From: SLLG01 sp964403935
Lineage (GTDB): Bacteria; Verrucomicrobiota; Verrucomicrobiia; Opitutales; Oceanipulchritudinaceae
Assembly: GCA_964403935.1 (NCBI GenBank)
Contig: CAYOIB010000002.1
Coordinates: 1-64,000, forward strand
Reading direction: 5' to 3'
DNA length: 64,000 nucleotides
In this document: in pieces, positions 50,172-59,953 of the stretch
Layout of the letters: each line of letters begins with the position of its first letter
How positions within the stretch are numbered: position 1 is the stretch's first letter
Notes under the pieces: model-generated
Database searches by the model: none
The model's input: only the letters and a program-made list of their open reading frames with translations
What the model was told of the DNA's origin: nothing
Program-made: the position numbers and the translations under genes

Positions 50172-53100
50172 TTACGGGTCGAGCTCGATCACCGCTTGAC
50201 CCAGATCACTCCAGAACGCACGCGGTAATTCCGTCTCAACATGGTAGTATATCCAGCTCGGGATCGCGGTGGCATACATCCATGGATACACAGACGCCTC
50301 CATGAAGAGCCAGCCGAGCTCATCATAGGAAGTCTCGCCAAAGACCCATACCGGACTGCTCGTGCCTTCCTCCACAAACTCAGGCCAGATCCACTGATGT
50401 TGCGCATGGTAGGTCCAGGGATACGTTGCTTCACTGTAGTAGAGCCAGCCCATCCATTCATCAATCCAACCTTCGGTCTCACCTTCCGGCAGTTGGCTGA
50501 TGTCCCAACCCGGGGTCGGCACTTCCCCTGAAGTTTGGACGGTCAGACTGAGCGCCTGCACCCCGATCGCCCCACGTGCATCAGTCACAGCCAGCGTGAA
50601 GGCAGAGGTGCCTGCGGCTGCGGGCGTTCCACTGAGGACGCCGCCTTCACTGAGGCTGAGTCCCTCTGGAAGCGATCCTTCATAGACACTCCAAGCGAAA
50701 GGCGTCACACCTCCGGTCCGGATGAGGTTCTGCATGTAGGCTTCCCCGACCACAGCGCCTGGAAGGGTTGAGGTAAAGATCACCGGAGCCGCCGGATCCG
50801 TCGCCGCCTCAACGGTTATGGCGGAAGCAGCTTCAAACTCACCAACTGAGGCCGTGACAGTGGCTGAGCCTTCGACCGCACCTGCCCGGAAGACAGCGCG
50901 GGTCTCCGATTCCTCTTCGAGGCCCCCACCACCTGCCACTTCCCAGGCAACGGAACCGTCGATCGCCGTGCCAAACTGGTCCGACAGCGTGGCTGTCAGG
51001 TCGACCGTGGCGTGCGGATAAACCGTGACTATGGACGGGTTCAATGCAAGGTGGGTCGGCGTCGCCTCAACGGTGACATCCACCTGCGTTGAGTTCACGC
51101 TCGCGATGCCATCAGAAATCAAGGCACGGAAGCGGTACTCTCCCGGTGCGTTGAAGGTCACAAGGGTCGATGCCTGCTCCCCGGATGCGACCGTCGTCTG
51201 CGTGCCTCCACTGAAGCCGGGAGTGGCACCGGCCGGGGCGAGGGTCGTGATCCAGTTGACCGTGAGATGCGTGCTTTCAAGATCCGTTGCGGTAATCGAC
51301 AGTGTGGTGGTTGTTCCGGCGACAGAAGTCTCGCTCGCTGCCAGGGATTCGGTAATGACAGGGACTTCATTCTCGCCGCTCCCATCACCGCTGACCAGGG
51401 AGGTCACACTCTGCGGCGGGAGAATCAGCAAATCCCCTGAAGGGACTGTGCCCACCGATCCGTGCTTCGTCTTCTCATCCGTCCGGGTCACTATGAAAGA
51501 CTGAGGCAATTCTCCGTCTGAGGCCGAAAGCCAAACGAGGCGCGGCTGGTTCCCGTTGTTCACCAGAACAGAGACAAGGCTTCCGCCGTTATTCTCATCA
51601 TTGATGAATGACGTGGCGAAAACGTTGCTGTTGGCGGGCGATACCGTCCGAATCCGTACCGCTCCAGGACGAATGTAACGGTAGTACTGGCTGGTGGTAA
51701 AGAGGGACATGTTGGGCTCCCCACCTGTTCGCATCTGGCCATCATAGCTCCAACCCGTCCACAGGTTGATGTGACCAAACTCAAGCGCACCGTAGAGATA
51801 CATCGCGTAGTTCAATGCGGTCTGCCAACCCTGATATTCCGGATAGGTCTCCGTCATCCACAACTCTTTGGGTACAGAACCCTGCTGGGCACGGTTGTAC
51901 ATGGCCGTCCAGGCAGCAAAGGTCGGAGTCCCACCACCGACGCCATCCGAGGCATAGCCGTGCGTCGCAATAATATCAGAGTATTTTTCTGCCTCAGGGT
52001 CGCTATTGATGGCGTCGATGTAAGCATTCATCGAATTCGTCTGCTGGAAGACCTGCTCCGGCATGTAAAGACGGGTCTCGATGCCCTCTTCCTCGAAGCG
52101 GGCACCGACAACTTTGATCAACTCGCGGAAGCGAGCCGTATCGAGAATCGCGGATGGGTAGGGCTCATGAAAGGTGGGTTCATTCTGCAAGCCAATGGCA
52201 TAGAGATCGACGCCCGCCTCCTCCCGGAAGAGGCGCACCACCGCAACCATCGACTCCGCAAACTCCTCATAGAGGTGATAAGACAAGCGGTTATCAGTGT
52301 TTGCTGAGGAAGTAACATGAGACGCGAACCCATACCCTTCCGAAAGGTTGTCCTTCATCCAACCTGGCGGAGACCAAGAAGACAGGATAAATGTCTCAAC
52401 CCCGGCTGCTTTCAACCGTCGAACCCGATCCCAATCGACCGCACTGTAATCCAAGGCTCCACGGTTGAGCACCTTCGGATCGCTGTTATCGCGCTGTGGC
52501 ATGAGCTGATTGCCGATGAGCCCGAAGCGCACCGCGCTGCCACCCATGAGCTGGCCATATTCCTCGACAAAAGCCGCTACCGGCTCATGAGTCCCAAAAC
52601 CATAAATCGTCTGGTAAGTGGTCCCCTGATCCAGCTGCACTTCGAAGGCCGCACCGACATCCGCCTCCACCGCACCCACAACCAAAGTCCGGGTGCGCGT
52701 CGTGGAGCCGCTAGCCGACACACTCACGGTCACCGTGGCTTCGCCAACGACGTCATTAAGCGTGTAAGAGAGGACTGCCGTGCCGGCGGTCGCCGCCGAA
52801 ACACTCAGATCATTGAAGAGCGACGCATTGTCCGTCGATACCTCGAGCACCGGATTTGCCTGCGATCCGCTACTAATACCTGTGAGTTGGACGTTTTGTT
52901 CGCCCGGGTTGCGAAAGTGCCAACGATCCGAAATGGGATCGAGCGCAGCCTCCGGTGCCAGATCCGGCTGTGCCGCCTCACCGATACGGAAATTTCTGAT
53001 CGAATAGGAGCCTGTGATGTCGCTGAAGGGCCAGGCAAGCGTCGGGGAGTGAAAATTGATCAGACTGGCGACAATCCAGCTCGAGTTCACATCCACCCCG

Positions 53101-54905
53101 TCGCTGCTTATCATGTCTTCAGGACCTGTGAAAGCGAAGTTGACCGTCGTCCACTGATTCGCTGGAATCGTCTTAACTTGCGAGTGCGCGTTGTTGTAGG
53201 TAAACGGCTCTCCATCCGGGCCTGCATCCCATACAAAAACATTTACCTGCCCGGCAACGCTCGGGCGGATGTCAAAGCTGACGTATGGGTGCTCGCTCAG
53301 ATCGATATCCGGGTGGTTGAACCACAGTCCGGCAAACGTCCATTTATCCACGTAACTATTGGTCAAAATGGTCGTGCCGCCTTCCTGGGGGAAGGTAACC
53401 GTCATTGTTTCTTCAGGCTCCCAACGGTCCTGATCATCGGCCATATCCCAGGTGAGCGTCGTCGGGAGCACCTGTCGGGTGGTCACATTCACCACCCGAA
53501 CAACCGACTGGTTTCCGTTGTTGCCTTCGCCCGCACCGTCATCCGTCAGCGTCACCGTAACCGTGGTACTCCCTTCACCCTCGGGATTTGGCGTGATGAA
53601 CAGGGTGGCGGTGGTGCCACCATCATATTCAACCCGCGCTTCCGAAACGATCTCTGTATCCGCCGGGACAGCTGTCATGGAAAGGGCCTGCGAGCCGTCA
53701 TCCCCATCGAAAATCCCTGTCAGCGTCACCGATGCCTCACCCGCGGATGTGAAGATCTCAATCGGAGCGATCGAATCCAGAGTCGGAGCATTGTTCCAGC
53801 TGGAAAAGGTCCTGACCTCAAAAGCTTGTGACGCCGTCAACCCGTCGCTGTCCTCCACGGTCACCGTAATCTGCGTGGTACCCACACCCGAGGTTTCAAA
53901 GGCAAGCGTTGCGATTGGGCTATCAATATACGGATGCTCGATCGCTGTAATCGGGCTGGCGACCACAGATGGATTGGAGCTGACTGCTGAAAGCGTGAGC
54001 TCTTGCGTGGAGGCAATCTGGCCATCGGAAATACCTCTGAGCTGAAGGACTTGAGCCGCCCCGACCTGCGCCTCAAGATCGGCGATTGGATCGAGGGTGG
54101 GCGCGACGGGACCTTCCACGGTGACATCGAACGTCTGTAAATTATCGGCATAGCCGCTCACACCAATTGCCGTCACAGTGAGGGGTGCCGTGCCCGACGC
54201 ACCGTCAACCGTATCGTAAGTGATCGTCGCCTCATGGAAAGCATTCCCTGCGATCGTATAAGGACTCAACCCGGAGACATTGATATTCTCGATAAGCCCA
54301 TTCGCCCCGGACACCTCAATGCCTGTGGCATTGCGGATACCGCGCACAAGGAATGAACGCCCTTTCGCACCGGCAGGAACAATCTGCCACGGGATCGATT
54401 CAACAGAAGCACCCAGCGTCACCGCATCGCCCACCCGAAGGTCGTCCACGAAGATCGTTCCCACATAGCCATTGGAGTTCCCGTTAGGTGTGATCTGGGC
54501 CGCAATGATGTCGCCTCGCTGCGCCTGCGGAATATCCGAGAAGTCGAAAAAGTATTCCACATAATGCTCAGACGCATACACCCGGGCCTCCGTCCGCCAG
54601 TTGTCGGTCGGACTGAACAGATAGGCCGAGATCAGAGCACTCCGATCGGTGCGCATCTTCATGCTCATGTAAGGAGCGGCTGTCAGATCGAGGCTGTCAC
54701 CGAAATTCAGGTATTGGCCGGCCCAAACAAGGTTGGTCTGCACATCTATCCGAAGGACGCCGTCTTCAATAGAGAGCGCAAATCCATTGGAAGGGGCATA
54801 ACGGAGGGGGCCACTGAAATCATCCGTATAGGAATCAGCCGCTGCCTGCGGAATCCAGGCTGCTGCCAGCAGCCCAAAGAGAAGAGTGATGGGGATTTTT
54901 TTCAT
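50172..54905 (-). CDS. Giant secreted GH30-like glycoside hydrolase
   Basis: It has 1577 residues from MKKIPITLLFGLLAAAW (signal peptide, cleavage near AAADS). Order: a beta-sandwich carbohydrate-binding-like domain (about 25-160), Ig/cadherin-like domains (VTVEDSDGLTAS; VTVTLTDDGAGEGNNGNQS), a second binding-like domain (about 510-660), the catalytic barrel (about 755-1150), then Ig-like and He_PIG-like domains (LPEGLSLSEGGVLSGTPA). In the barrel, IGLQNEPTFHEP (Glu near 907) and LWMTETYPEYQGW (Glu near 1017) are the GH30-type acid/base and nucleophile, and FILSSWSPPGWMKDN is also typical. The last 95 residues are a Trp/Tyr-rich repeat module. GH30 covers glucosylceramidases, xylanases and beta-1,6-glucanases; the substrate is unknown. 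Transcription ends at the hairpin at 50080-50120. Confidence 0.82.
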   Translation of the reverse strand: MKKIPITLLFGLLAAAWIPQAAADSYTDDFSGPLRYAPSNGFALSIEDGVLRIDVQTNLVWAGQYLNFGDSLDLTAAPYMSMKMRTDRSALISAYLFSPTDNWRTEARVYASEHYVEYFFDFSDIPQAQRGDIIAAQITPNGNSNGYVGTIFVDDLRVGDAVTLGASVESIPWQIVPAGAKGRSFLVRGIRNATGIEVSGANGLIENINVSGLSPYTIAGNAFHEATITYDTVDGASGTAPLTVTAIGVSGYADNLQTFDVTVEGPVAPTLDPIADLEAQVGAAQVLQLRGISDGQIASTQELTLSAVSSNPSVVASPITAIEHPYIDSPIATLAFETSGVGTTQITVTVEDSDGLTASQAFEVRTFSSWNNAPTLDSIAPIEIFTSAGEASVTLTGIFDGDDGSQALSMTAVPADTEIVSEARVEYDGGTTATLFITPNPEGEGSTTVTVTLTDDGAGEGNNGNQSVVRVVNVTTRQVLPTTLTWDMADDQDRWEPEETMTVTFPQEGGTTILTNSYVDKWTFAGLWFNHPDIDLSEHPYVSFDIRPSVAGQVNVFVWDAGPDGEPFTYNNAHSQVKTIPANQWTTVNFAFTGPEDMISSDGVDVNSSWIVASLINFHSPTLAWPFSDITGSYSIRNFRIGEAAQPDLAPEAALDPISDRWHFRNPGEQNVQLTGISSGSQANPVLEVSTDNASLFNDLSVSAATAGTAVLSYTLNDVVGEATVTVSVSASGSTTRTRTLVVGAVEADVGAAFEVQLDQGTTYQTIYGFGTHEPVAAFVEEYGQLMGGSAVRFGLIGNQLMPQRDNSDPKVLNRGALDYSAVDWDRVRRLKAAGVETFILSSWSPPGWMKDNLSEGYGFASHVTSSANTDNRLSYHLYEEFAESMVAVVRLFREEAGVDLYAIGLQNEPTFHEPYPSAILDTARFRELIKVVGARFEEEGIETRLYMPEQVFQQTNSMNAYIDAINSDPEAEKYSDIIATHGYASDGVGGGTPTFAAWTAMYNRAQQGSVPKELWMTETYPEYQGWQTALNYAMYLYGALEFGHINLWTGWSYDGQMRTGGEPNMSLFTTSQYYRYIRPGAVRIRTVSPANSNVFATSFINDENNGGSLVSVLVNNGNQPRLVWLSASDGELPQSFIVTRTDEKTKHGSVGTVPSGDLLILPPQSVTSLVSGDGSGENEVPVITESLAASETSVAGTTTTLSITATDLESTHLTVNWITTLAPAGATPGFSGGTQTTVASGEQASTLVTFNAPGEYRFRALISDGIASVNSTQVDVTVEATPTHLALNPSIVTVYPHATVDLTATLSDQFGTAIDGSVAWEVAGGGGLEEESETRAVFRAGAVEGSATVTASVGEFEAASAITVEAATDPAAPVIFTSTLPGAVVGEAYMQNLIRTGGVTPFAWSVYEGSLPEGLSLSEGGVLSGTPAAAGTSAFTLAVTDARGAIGVQALSLTVQTSGEVPTPGWDISQLPEGETEGWIDEWMGWLYYSEATYPWTYHAQHQWIWPEFVEEGTSSPVWVFGETSYDELGWLFMEASVYPWMYATAIPSWIYYHVETELPRAFWSDLGQAVIELDP

Positions 54906-55392
54906 AAATGGAGATTTTTGAATTGGAGGTTGTTCCGAAAACATGCTGCGGAGCCGCTCATCGCATTCTGCGCTTCGGGTCATCATAATTATCACGCCTA
55001 TCAGCGGTTAAATCACAAAAACCCGCGTGGGTACACTGAGCCGAGAGTCGCCGAAATCAAATGTCGTGACGCCGCAAAACATAGGGAGATGGGAAAATGG
55101 AAGGGGAAGAGGGAGAGGGAGCCATCAAACCACGGCTTCAACTGGAGATGAGGGGATGAAATTTGGAGTTCAAACGTTATAAGCGAAGCCCGCCCTCATC
55201 GTCAAGTGGTTTGAAGCTCACCCAACCATTTTTAGAGGGTATTTTTAAGTAGCCCTTAAACACCCCGACGCCCTACACCGCTACACGAGCACCTCAGAAC
55301 GCTTCCGACACAGCCGCATGGGTGAGGGCAACCAACCCTTGGGCCTTGAAAGCCCCACTCCGGGATTCATGACTCCCCCTTGCTTCTGGCCC
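54906..55392. other. Intergenic region with a purine tract
   Basis: About 490 bases upstream of the hydrolase gene and downstream of the GT8 gene. One almost pure A/G stretch (55083-55121) stands out. No gene, clear terminator or operator is seen. It must contain the promoter of the hydrolase gene. Confidence 0.4.
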
Positions 55393-56328
55393 TCAGTTAC
55401 GCCTGAAGCGGGTTAAGTATAAAGCCTTCCAAAACCTCGGTCGAAAAAAGACCAACGGCCGATATTTCAGGTACCTCACCCATGCCAATAGTTGCCGCTT
55501 TCTATGCCAAGCGACCGCATCATCAAGCTTCAAAGCCCAAGGCGTGAGCTCCAGATACTTGTAGTAATAAGCCGTGTGATGATTGAACGACTCATAGATC
55601 CATGGCTTCTGTCGGCTGACATAGTGAACAATGGATGGATTGCGGATATAGCTCGACCGATTGACGAAATTACTGGTCTGAACATTCCATGAATTATCCA
55701 GGCAAGCGATGCGGCCCTCAAGAACTACGTTGATGATCTGTTGATCCATATGGAAAATCTCGTCGGCATGTTCTGTTGCGTAGACTAAGAAGGCTTTCTC
55801 AATCCTTTCCTCACGAATCCTGGCAAGATCCATGATCAATACACCCGCGTTAACATAACAAGCACTCGGATCCAAACCGGTCTTTCGACGTAAGCGCTGA
55901 TGTCCAATATCCAGCACCCCGCCCATTACATTTCCTCCAAGATCGACCTTAGCCAGTTCGCCTAAACTGCTGTTCACAACGGTGTCACAATCCAAATAGA
56001 TCACCTTCCGGACATGAGGGAGCATACTCGATAGGCTCAGACGATAATAGGATGCCTGAGAAATGTGCTCACCCCTGGTGATGGCGAGATAATCCAAGAA
56101 GAGCGCTGGATCAACCGATACGAAACTGAAACAACACTCTCGAATCTCCCTCAAGGCCAAGATGTATCGTCTATTCTCCGCACTGATTCCGTCGTCAATG
56201 ATATGAAAATGCAAACGGTCATCAGGCTTCGCATTGGCAAGAATTGAGGCAACGACCACACCCGCCTGCGGGGCATAATTATCGTCACAGCAAAGACACA
56301 CGTTGATTTTCATATCACTGATATCCAT
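55393..56328 (-). CDS. Glycosyltransferase family 8 (LgtC/glycogenin-like)
   Basis: It has 311 residues (306 from MKINVCLCCDDNY at 56313). GT-A retaining enzyme: VCLCCDDNYAPQAGVVVASIL at the start, the metal-binding DxD in KVIYLDCDTVVN, CYVNAGVLIMDL and FHMDQQIINVV, then IVHYVSRQKPWIY, all typical of bacterial GT8 galactosyl- or glucosyltransferases that extend lipopolysaccharide cores. The C terminus is basic and aromatic (YLKYRPLVFFRPRFWK), as for membrane-associated enzymes. It is monocistronic by appearance and separated from the main glycan cluster. Confidence 0.88.
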   Translation of the reverse strand: MDISDMKINVCLCCDDNYAPQAGVVVASILANAKPDDRLHFHIIDDGISAENRRYILALREIRECCFSFVSVDPALFLDYLAITRGEHISQASYYRLSLSSMLPHVRKVIYLDCDTVVNSSLGELAKVDLGGNVMGGVLDIGHQRLRRKTGLDPSACYVNAGVLIMDLARIREERIEKAFLVYATEHADEIFHMDQQIINVVLEGRIACLDNSWNVQTSNFVNRSSYIRNPSIVHYVSRQKPWIYESFNHHTAYYYKYLELTPWALKLDDAVAWHRKRQLLAWVRYLKYRPLVFFRPRFWKALYLTRFRRN

Positions 56329-56478
56329 TGCTTGAAGGATTAGATGCCGAACCTAAAAACCAGGTCATTTTGGCTCCTGATGCTGGACGCACATTATCCT
56401 TACCAGAAACGGTCGGCTAACCGTGAAGTCAAAGCAAGCCTATCCGCTTCAACCACTCACCCAGAGCAAAGCCCTCCC

Positions 56479-57441
56479 CTAGCGCACCGGATCTTTCGCC
56501 AGCGCAGGCGTGCGACGGTTCCTCGGATGAAAGCGGGCATGGGTATCAAGAAGGCGCTGGGCATCGACTCGAGTATAGATTTCGGTCGTCCCGATGTCAG
56601 CATGGCCAAGCATTTCCTGGATGGCGCGCAGGTCGGCACCGTTGCTGAGCAGATGGGTTGCAAACGAATGCCGGAGGAGGTGGGGTTTTACCGGCTTTTC
56701 GATTCCCACCCGATGCGCGTATTCCCGAATCCAATGCCAGACGGTCTTGCGCGAGAGGGCCGTCCCGCGATTGCTCAGAAAAACAGCGCCACCCGTTTTT
56801 GGCCGCACAAAATGAGGCCGCCCCGCCGACGACAGGTAATCGCACAAAGCCAACACCGCCTTCGATCCCACAGGCACGATCCTGTCTTTGGAACGCTTCC
56901 CACTGACGACCCGGACATAGCCTTCGTCCAGATCGATCTCCTGCAATTGGACCGCACAAAGTTCACTCACCCGCAAACCGGAGCTGTAGAATAATTCAAG
57001 GAAGGCGCGATCACGCAAACCCTGTGGGGTCGACCGACTGGGTGCGCCCAAGAGGCGCTCCACCTCCTCGGGCGAAAGCGTGTGCGGCAAGGGACGAACA
57101 AGCTTTGGAGCATCCAGAAGTTCGCAAAAATCAGTTTCCCGGCGCTTCTCCCGCACCAGAAAGCGCGAAAATGATCTCAAGGCTGAAAGCTTCCGCGCCA
57201 AACTTGCCGGGGCGTAGGCCTCATCGCTCAAAGAACCAAGCCAATCGCGCAGATCTTCCGGCTCAACCGCTCGCCAATCCATCCGCCTCCGACCCGCACA
57301 GTGCCGGGCGCATTGCAGCAAATCCGTTTCGTATCCGCTCACTGTATGCGGCGACAGGCTCCGCTCGAGTTCGAAAAAAACCATAAATGCCTCCATCGGC
57401 TCCATCAGCCCCTCCGGCAGCGAGACAATACTTTCATTCAT
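56479..57441 (-). CDS. Tyrosine recombinase XerC/XerD
   Basis: It has 320 residues from MNESIVSLPEG, with GGGGGAG five bases before the ATG. The N-terminal SAM-like domain (LSPHTVSGYETDL) and the catalytic domain are complete: Arg157 (SSGLRVSEL), Lys182 (SGKRSKD), His254 and Arg257 (HLLRHSFATHL), His280 (LGHADIGTT) and nucleophile Tyr289. Length and motifs fit housekeeping Xer recombinases that resolve chromosome dimers at dif. It lacks the extra insertion near motif II that marks integron integrases, so it is not the integrase for the cassettes at the left end. Confidence 0.9.
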   Translation of the reverse strand: MNESIVSLPEGLMEPMEAFMVFFELERSLSPHTVSGYETDLLQCARHCAGRRRMDWRAVEPEDLRDWLGSLSDEAYAPASLARKLSALRSFSRFLVREKRRETDFCELLDAPKLVRPLPHTLSPEEVERLLGAPSRSTPQGLRDRAFLELFYSSGLRVSELCAVQLQEIDLDEGYVRVVSGKRSKDRIVPVGSKAVLALCDYLSSAGRPHFVRPKTGGAVFLSNRGTALSRKTVWHWIREYAHRVGIEKPVKPHLLRHSFATHLLSNGADLRAIQEMLGHADIGTTEIYTRVDAQRLLDTHARFHPRNRRTPALAKDPVR

Positions 57442-57559
57442 TCTCCCCCACCAAAACAACCCGACCTCCGAAACACAATCAACATACACCCGGCCCCCTC
57501 AGCCCAAACCGCCCCCACACATCAATCCGCCGCACCGAACCACCCCGCCCCGTGTCAAC

Positions 57560-57583
57560 AATATCTTACCTGGTAGATTATAG
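57560..57583. repeat. Short dispersed repeat, copy D (inverted)
   Basis: In reverse complement it reads TAATCTACCAGGTAAGATAT, as in copy A, and then diverges after TT (GTTGACAC in place of ACTTGCCC). It lies about 115 bases before thiG, on the opposite orientation relative to copies A to C. Confidence 0.65.
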
Positions 57584-57695
57584 CCGATGCAGGCGGTGGG
57601 CTCATGGCCCGGGGTCGCCAGGACGCTCGCGCAGGCAACTCCTTGGATGGCTTTCCCGTTGCAAACAGGAGGTCTGGCCTTAGGTTAGGGTCGAT
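57584..57695 (+). other. thiG leader with possible alternative hairpins
   Basis: No TPP riboswitch motifs (CTGAGA, ACCTGA) are visible. GCAAC (57635-57639) can pair with GTTGC (57658-57662), while the overlapping CTCCT (57639-57643) can pair with AGGAG (57667-57671). The two pairings exclude each other. Whether this is regulatory or chance is not known. Confidence 0.25.
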
Positions 57696-58487
57696 ATGTT
57701 GGTTAATCTGGAGAACGGGCGCTTCAGCCTTGGAGGACGGGAATTTTCGTCCCGGCTTTTTGTGGGGACGGGGAAGTTTGCCTCGAATGATTTGATGCGT
57801 GAGGCCTGCAAAGCGAGCGGCACGGAATTGGTTACGGTTGCCCTGAAGCGTGCGGGGTTGCGCGAAGCAGATCCTTTTGCCGACATTCTTGAGTATCTTG
57901 ATCCGGAACGTTACCTGGTTTTGGCCAACACCGCCGGTGCGATGAATGCCGAGGAAGCCGTGCGCCTTGCCCGCTTGGCAGAAACGGCGGGGTTGCCCAA
58001 GTGGATCAAGCTGGAGATCCACCCCGACCCGAACTACCTCCTGCCCGACCCGATCGAAACGATGAAGGCCGCGGAGATTCTCGTGAGTGAAGGATTTACT
58101 GTGCTGCCTTACATCAATGCCGACCCCGTTCTCGCGGCGCGTCTCCAGGATGCTGGCTGTGCCGCGGTGATGCCGCTGGGGTCTCCTATTGGCTCCAACC
58201 GCGGCCTTGAAACGCTCGCTCAGATCCGGATCATTATTGAACAGGCACGTGTCCCGGTTGTGGTCGATGCCGGTATCGGGGTGCCGAGCCACGCCGCAGC
58301 AGCGATGGAGGCCGGGGCCGATGCAGTCCTTGTGAATACGGCCATCGCTGTGGCGTCTAATCCCCCACGCATGGCGCAAGCCTTCGCACGGGCCGTTGAG
58401 GCGGGACGCGCCGCCTACGAGATGGGTCTCCCCGGTGCTTCGGAAAGAGCCGTTGCCACTTCACCCCTTACCAGCTTTCTCGGATAA
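57696..58487 (+). CDS. thiG: Thiazole synthase
   Basis: Forms the thiazole ring of thiamine from deoxyxylulose phosphate, dehydroglycine and ThiS thiocarboxylate. It has 263 residues as a TIM barrel: FSSRLFVGTGKF at the start, the Schiff-base Lys105 in KWIKLEIHPDPNYLLPDP, PLGSPIGSNRGL and VDAGIGVPSHAAAAMEAGADAVLVNTAIA as the phosphate-binding region. TTAGGG lies five bases before the ATG. It is followed by thiH after eight bases, so the module is cotranscribed. Confidence 0.96.
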   Translation: MLVNLENGRFSLGGREFSSRLFVGTGKFASNDLMREACKASGTELVTVALKRAGLREADPFADILEYLDPERYLVLANTAGAMNAEEAVRLARLAETAGLPKWIKLEIHPDPNYLLPDPIETMKAAEILVSEGFTVLPYINADPVLAARLQDAGCAAVMPLGSPIGSNRGLETLAQIRIIIEQARVPVVVDAGIGVPSHAAAAMEAGADAVLVNTAIAVASNPPRMAQAFARAVEAGRAAYEMGLPGASERAVATSPLTSFLG

Positions 58488-58495
58488 GAACGACA

Positions 58496-59656
58496 ATGTC
58501 CTTTTCAGACATTTATAAAACTCTGCCGATCCCTGCGCTTGCTCAGCAAGCGCAGGATACATCGACCGCCACGGTGGATGGAATCCTCGCTCGCGGCCAC
58601 GCACAGAACCTGAGAGACTTCGCCGCCCTCATTTCCCCGGCTGCAAAGGAACGGCTCGAGCCACTGGCGGCACAGGCGCAGAAGGTAACCCAACGTCATT
58701 TCGGCAAAGTGATCCGCCTCTTTGCCCCGATCTACCTGTCGAACGAGTGCGTAAACATCTGCCAATACTGCGGCTTCTCGCGCAACAACCCGATTCCGCG
58801 CATCACGCTGCCGATCGAACAAGTGGTGGACGAGGTTGAGAAATTGGCGCGCCAGGGCTTTCGCTCCCTCCTTCTGGTTGCCGGCGAGCACCCGAAATAT
58901 GTTTCAAATGGATATGTCGAAGAGGTGATTCGGCGGTGCCTGAAGATCATGCCCAGCATTGCCTTGGAACTTGGGCCTCTGGAGGCAGAGCCCTACCGCC
59001 CATTGGTTGCCGCCGGATGTGAATCGCTTATCGTCTACCAGGAAACTTACCACGAGCCCACCTACAAGGAACTGCATACCGCAGGCCCCAAAAAGCGTTA
59101 CGCTTGGCGCATGGACACCCCCGAACGGGCCTACGCGGCCGGGTTCCGTCGTCTCGGTATTGGGGCTCTCTTCGGTCTGCACGACTGGCGTAGCGAAGCC
59201 CTCTCGGTGGCCGCCCATGCCCGTCATCTTCTCCAACACTGCTGGAAGGCACAAATTTCCATCAGCATCCCCCGAATGCGCCCTGCCGCCGGCGGCTTTC
59301 AGCCCGATCCCGCCTTGCTCATGGATGATCGTTCCCTTGTCCAGCTGATCGCGGCCTTTCGGCTCCTGCTGCCACATGCAGGCATCGTGCTCTCGACCCG
59401 CGAGCACCCGACGTTGCGCAATGGTTTGGTCCGCCTGGGCGTGACCCACATGAGCGCCGGAGCCTCAACCGAACCCGGAGGCTATAGCTCCTTCGACGAA
59501 ACGTCATGGCAACAAACCAAAGCGGAACAGCCCGGCGAGCAATTCCATATCGCGGATGAGCGCAGCCCGGCTACCATCGCAGCAATGATTCGCTCACAAG
59601 GTTACGAAGCTGTTTGGAAAGACTTCGACCAATCGCTTGTCTCGTCCGACACCTGA
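58496..59656 (+). CDS. thiH: 2-iminoacetate synthase, radical SAM
   Basis: Cleaves tyrosine to dehydroglycine and p-cresol for ThiG. It has 386 residues. The radical SAM cluster is CVNICQYC (Cys85, Cys89, Cys92), within LSNECVNICQYCGFSRNN. Other ThiH features are YQETYHEPTYKELH and the C-terminal STEPGGYS. Using ThiH rather than the oxygen-dependent ThiO means thiazole can be made without oxygen. It lies between thiG and thiS on the plus strand. Confidence 0.95.
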   Translation: MSFSDIYKTLPIPALAQQAQDTSTATVDGILARGHAQNLRDFAALISPAAKERLEPLAAQAQKVTQRHFGKVIRLFAPIYLSNECVNICQYCGFSRNNPIPRITLPIEQVVDEVEKLARQGFRSLLLVAGEHPKYVSNGYVEEVIRRCLKIMPSIALELGPLEAEPYRPLVAAGCESLIVYQETYHEPTYKELHTAGPKKRYAWRMDTPERAYAAGFRRLGIGALFGLHDWRSEALSVAAHARHLLQHCWKAQISISIPRMRPAAGGFQPDPALLMDDRSLVQLIAAFRLLLPHAGIVLSTREHPTLRNGLVRLGVTHMSAGASTEPGGYSSFDETSWQQTKAEQPGEQFHIADERSPATIAAMIRSQGYEAVWKDFDQSLVSSDT

Positions 59657-59717
59657 GCCCAGCCAGGGCTTGGGCCTTTCAAGGACTCACCATTACCAAC
59701 GATTCATAGAATTAGAT

Positions 59718-59933
59718 ATGACTCAGCCATCGATTAAAATTCACGCCAATGGCGAAACCTTTGAGGTACCAAACGGCACCCGTCTGGACGCCTTTGTCCA
59801 GGATCGCGGGCTTTCTCCGTCGCACGTCGTGGTGGAACGCAATGGCCAGGCTTTGCCGAGGCCCGACATTGGAGATACGCTCCTCGAAGACGGCGATCAG
59901 CTCGAGATCCTGCGCATCGTGGCTGGCGGCTGA
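59718..59933 (+). CDS. thiS: Sulfur carrier protein ThiS
   Basis: It has 71 residues from MTQPSIKIHANGETFEVPNG and ends in the Gly-Gly tail (EILRIVAGG) that is adenylated and thiocarboxylated. The ubiquitin-like pattern VVVERNGQALPRPDIGDTLLEDGDQLEIL is clear. The frame is open upstream into thiH, but the ATG at 59718 gives the standard length. ThiF and ThiE are not in the window. Confidence 0.92.
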   Translation: MTQPSIKIHANGETFEVPNGTRLDAFVQDRGLSPSHVVVERNGQALPRPDIGDTLLEDGDQLEILRIVAGG

Positions 59934-59953
59934 ACCCACCTTTCTCCCGCCGT

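Noticed and set aside
52317..53831. Plus-strand open frame of 504 codons
   Set aside because: Antisense to the giant hydrolase gene; Arg/His-rich with no domain.
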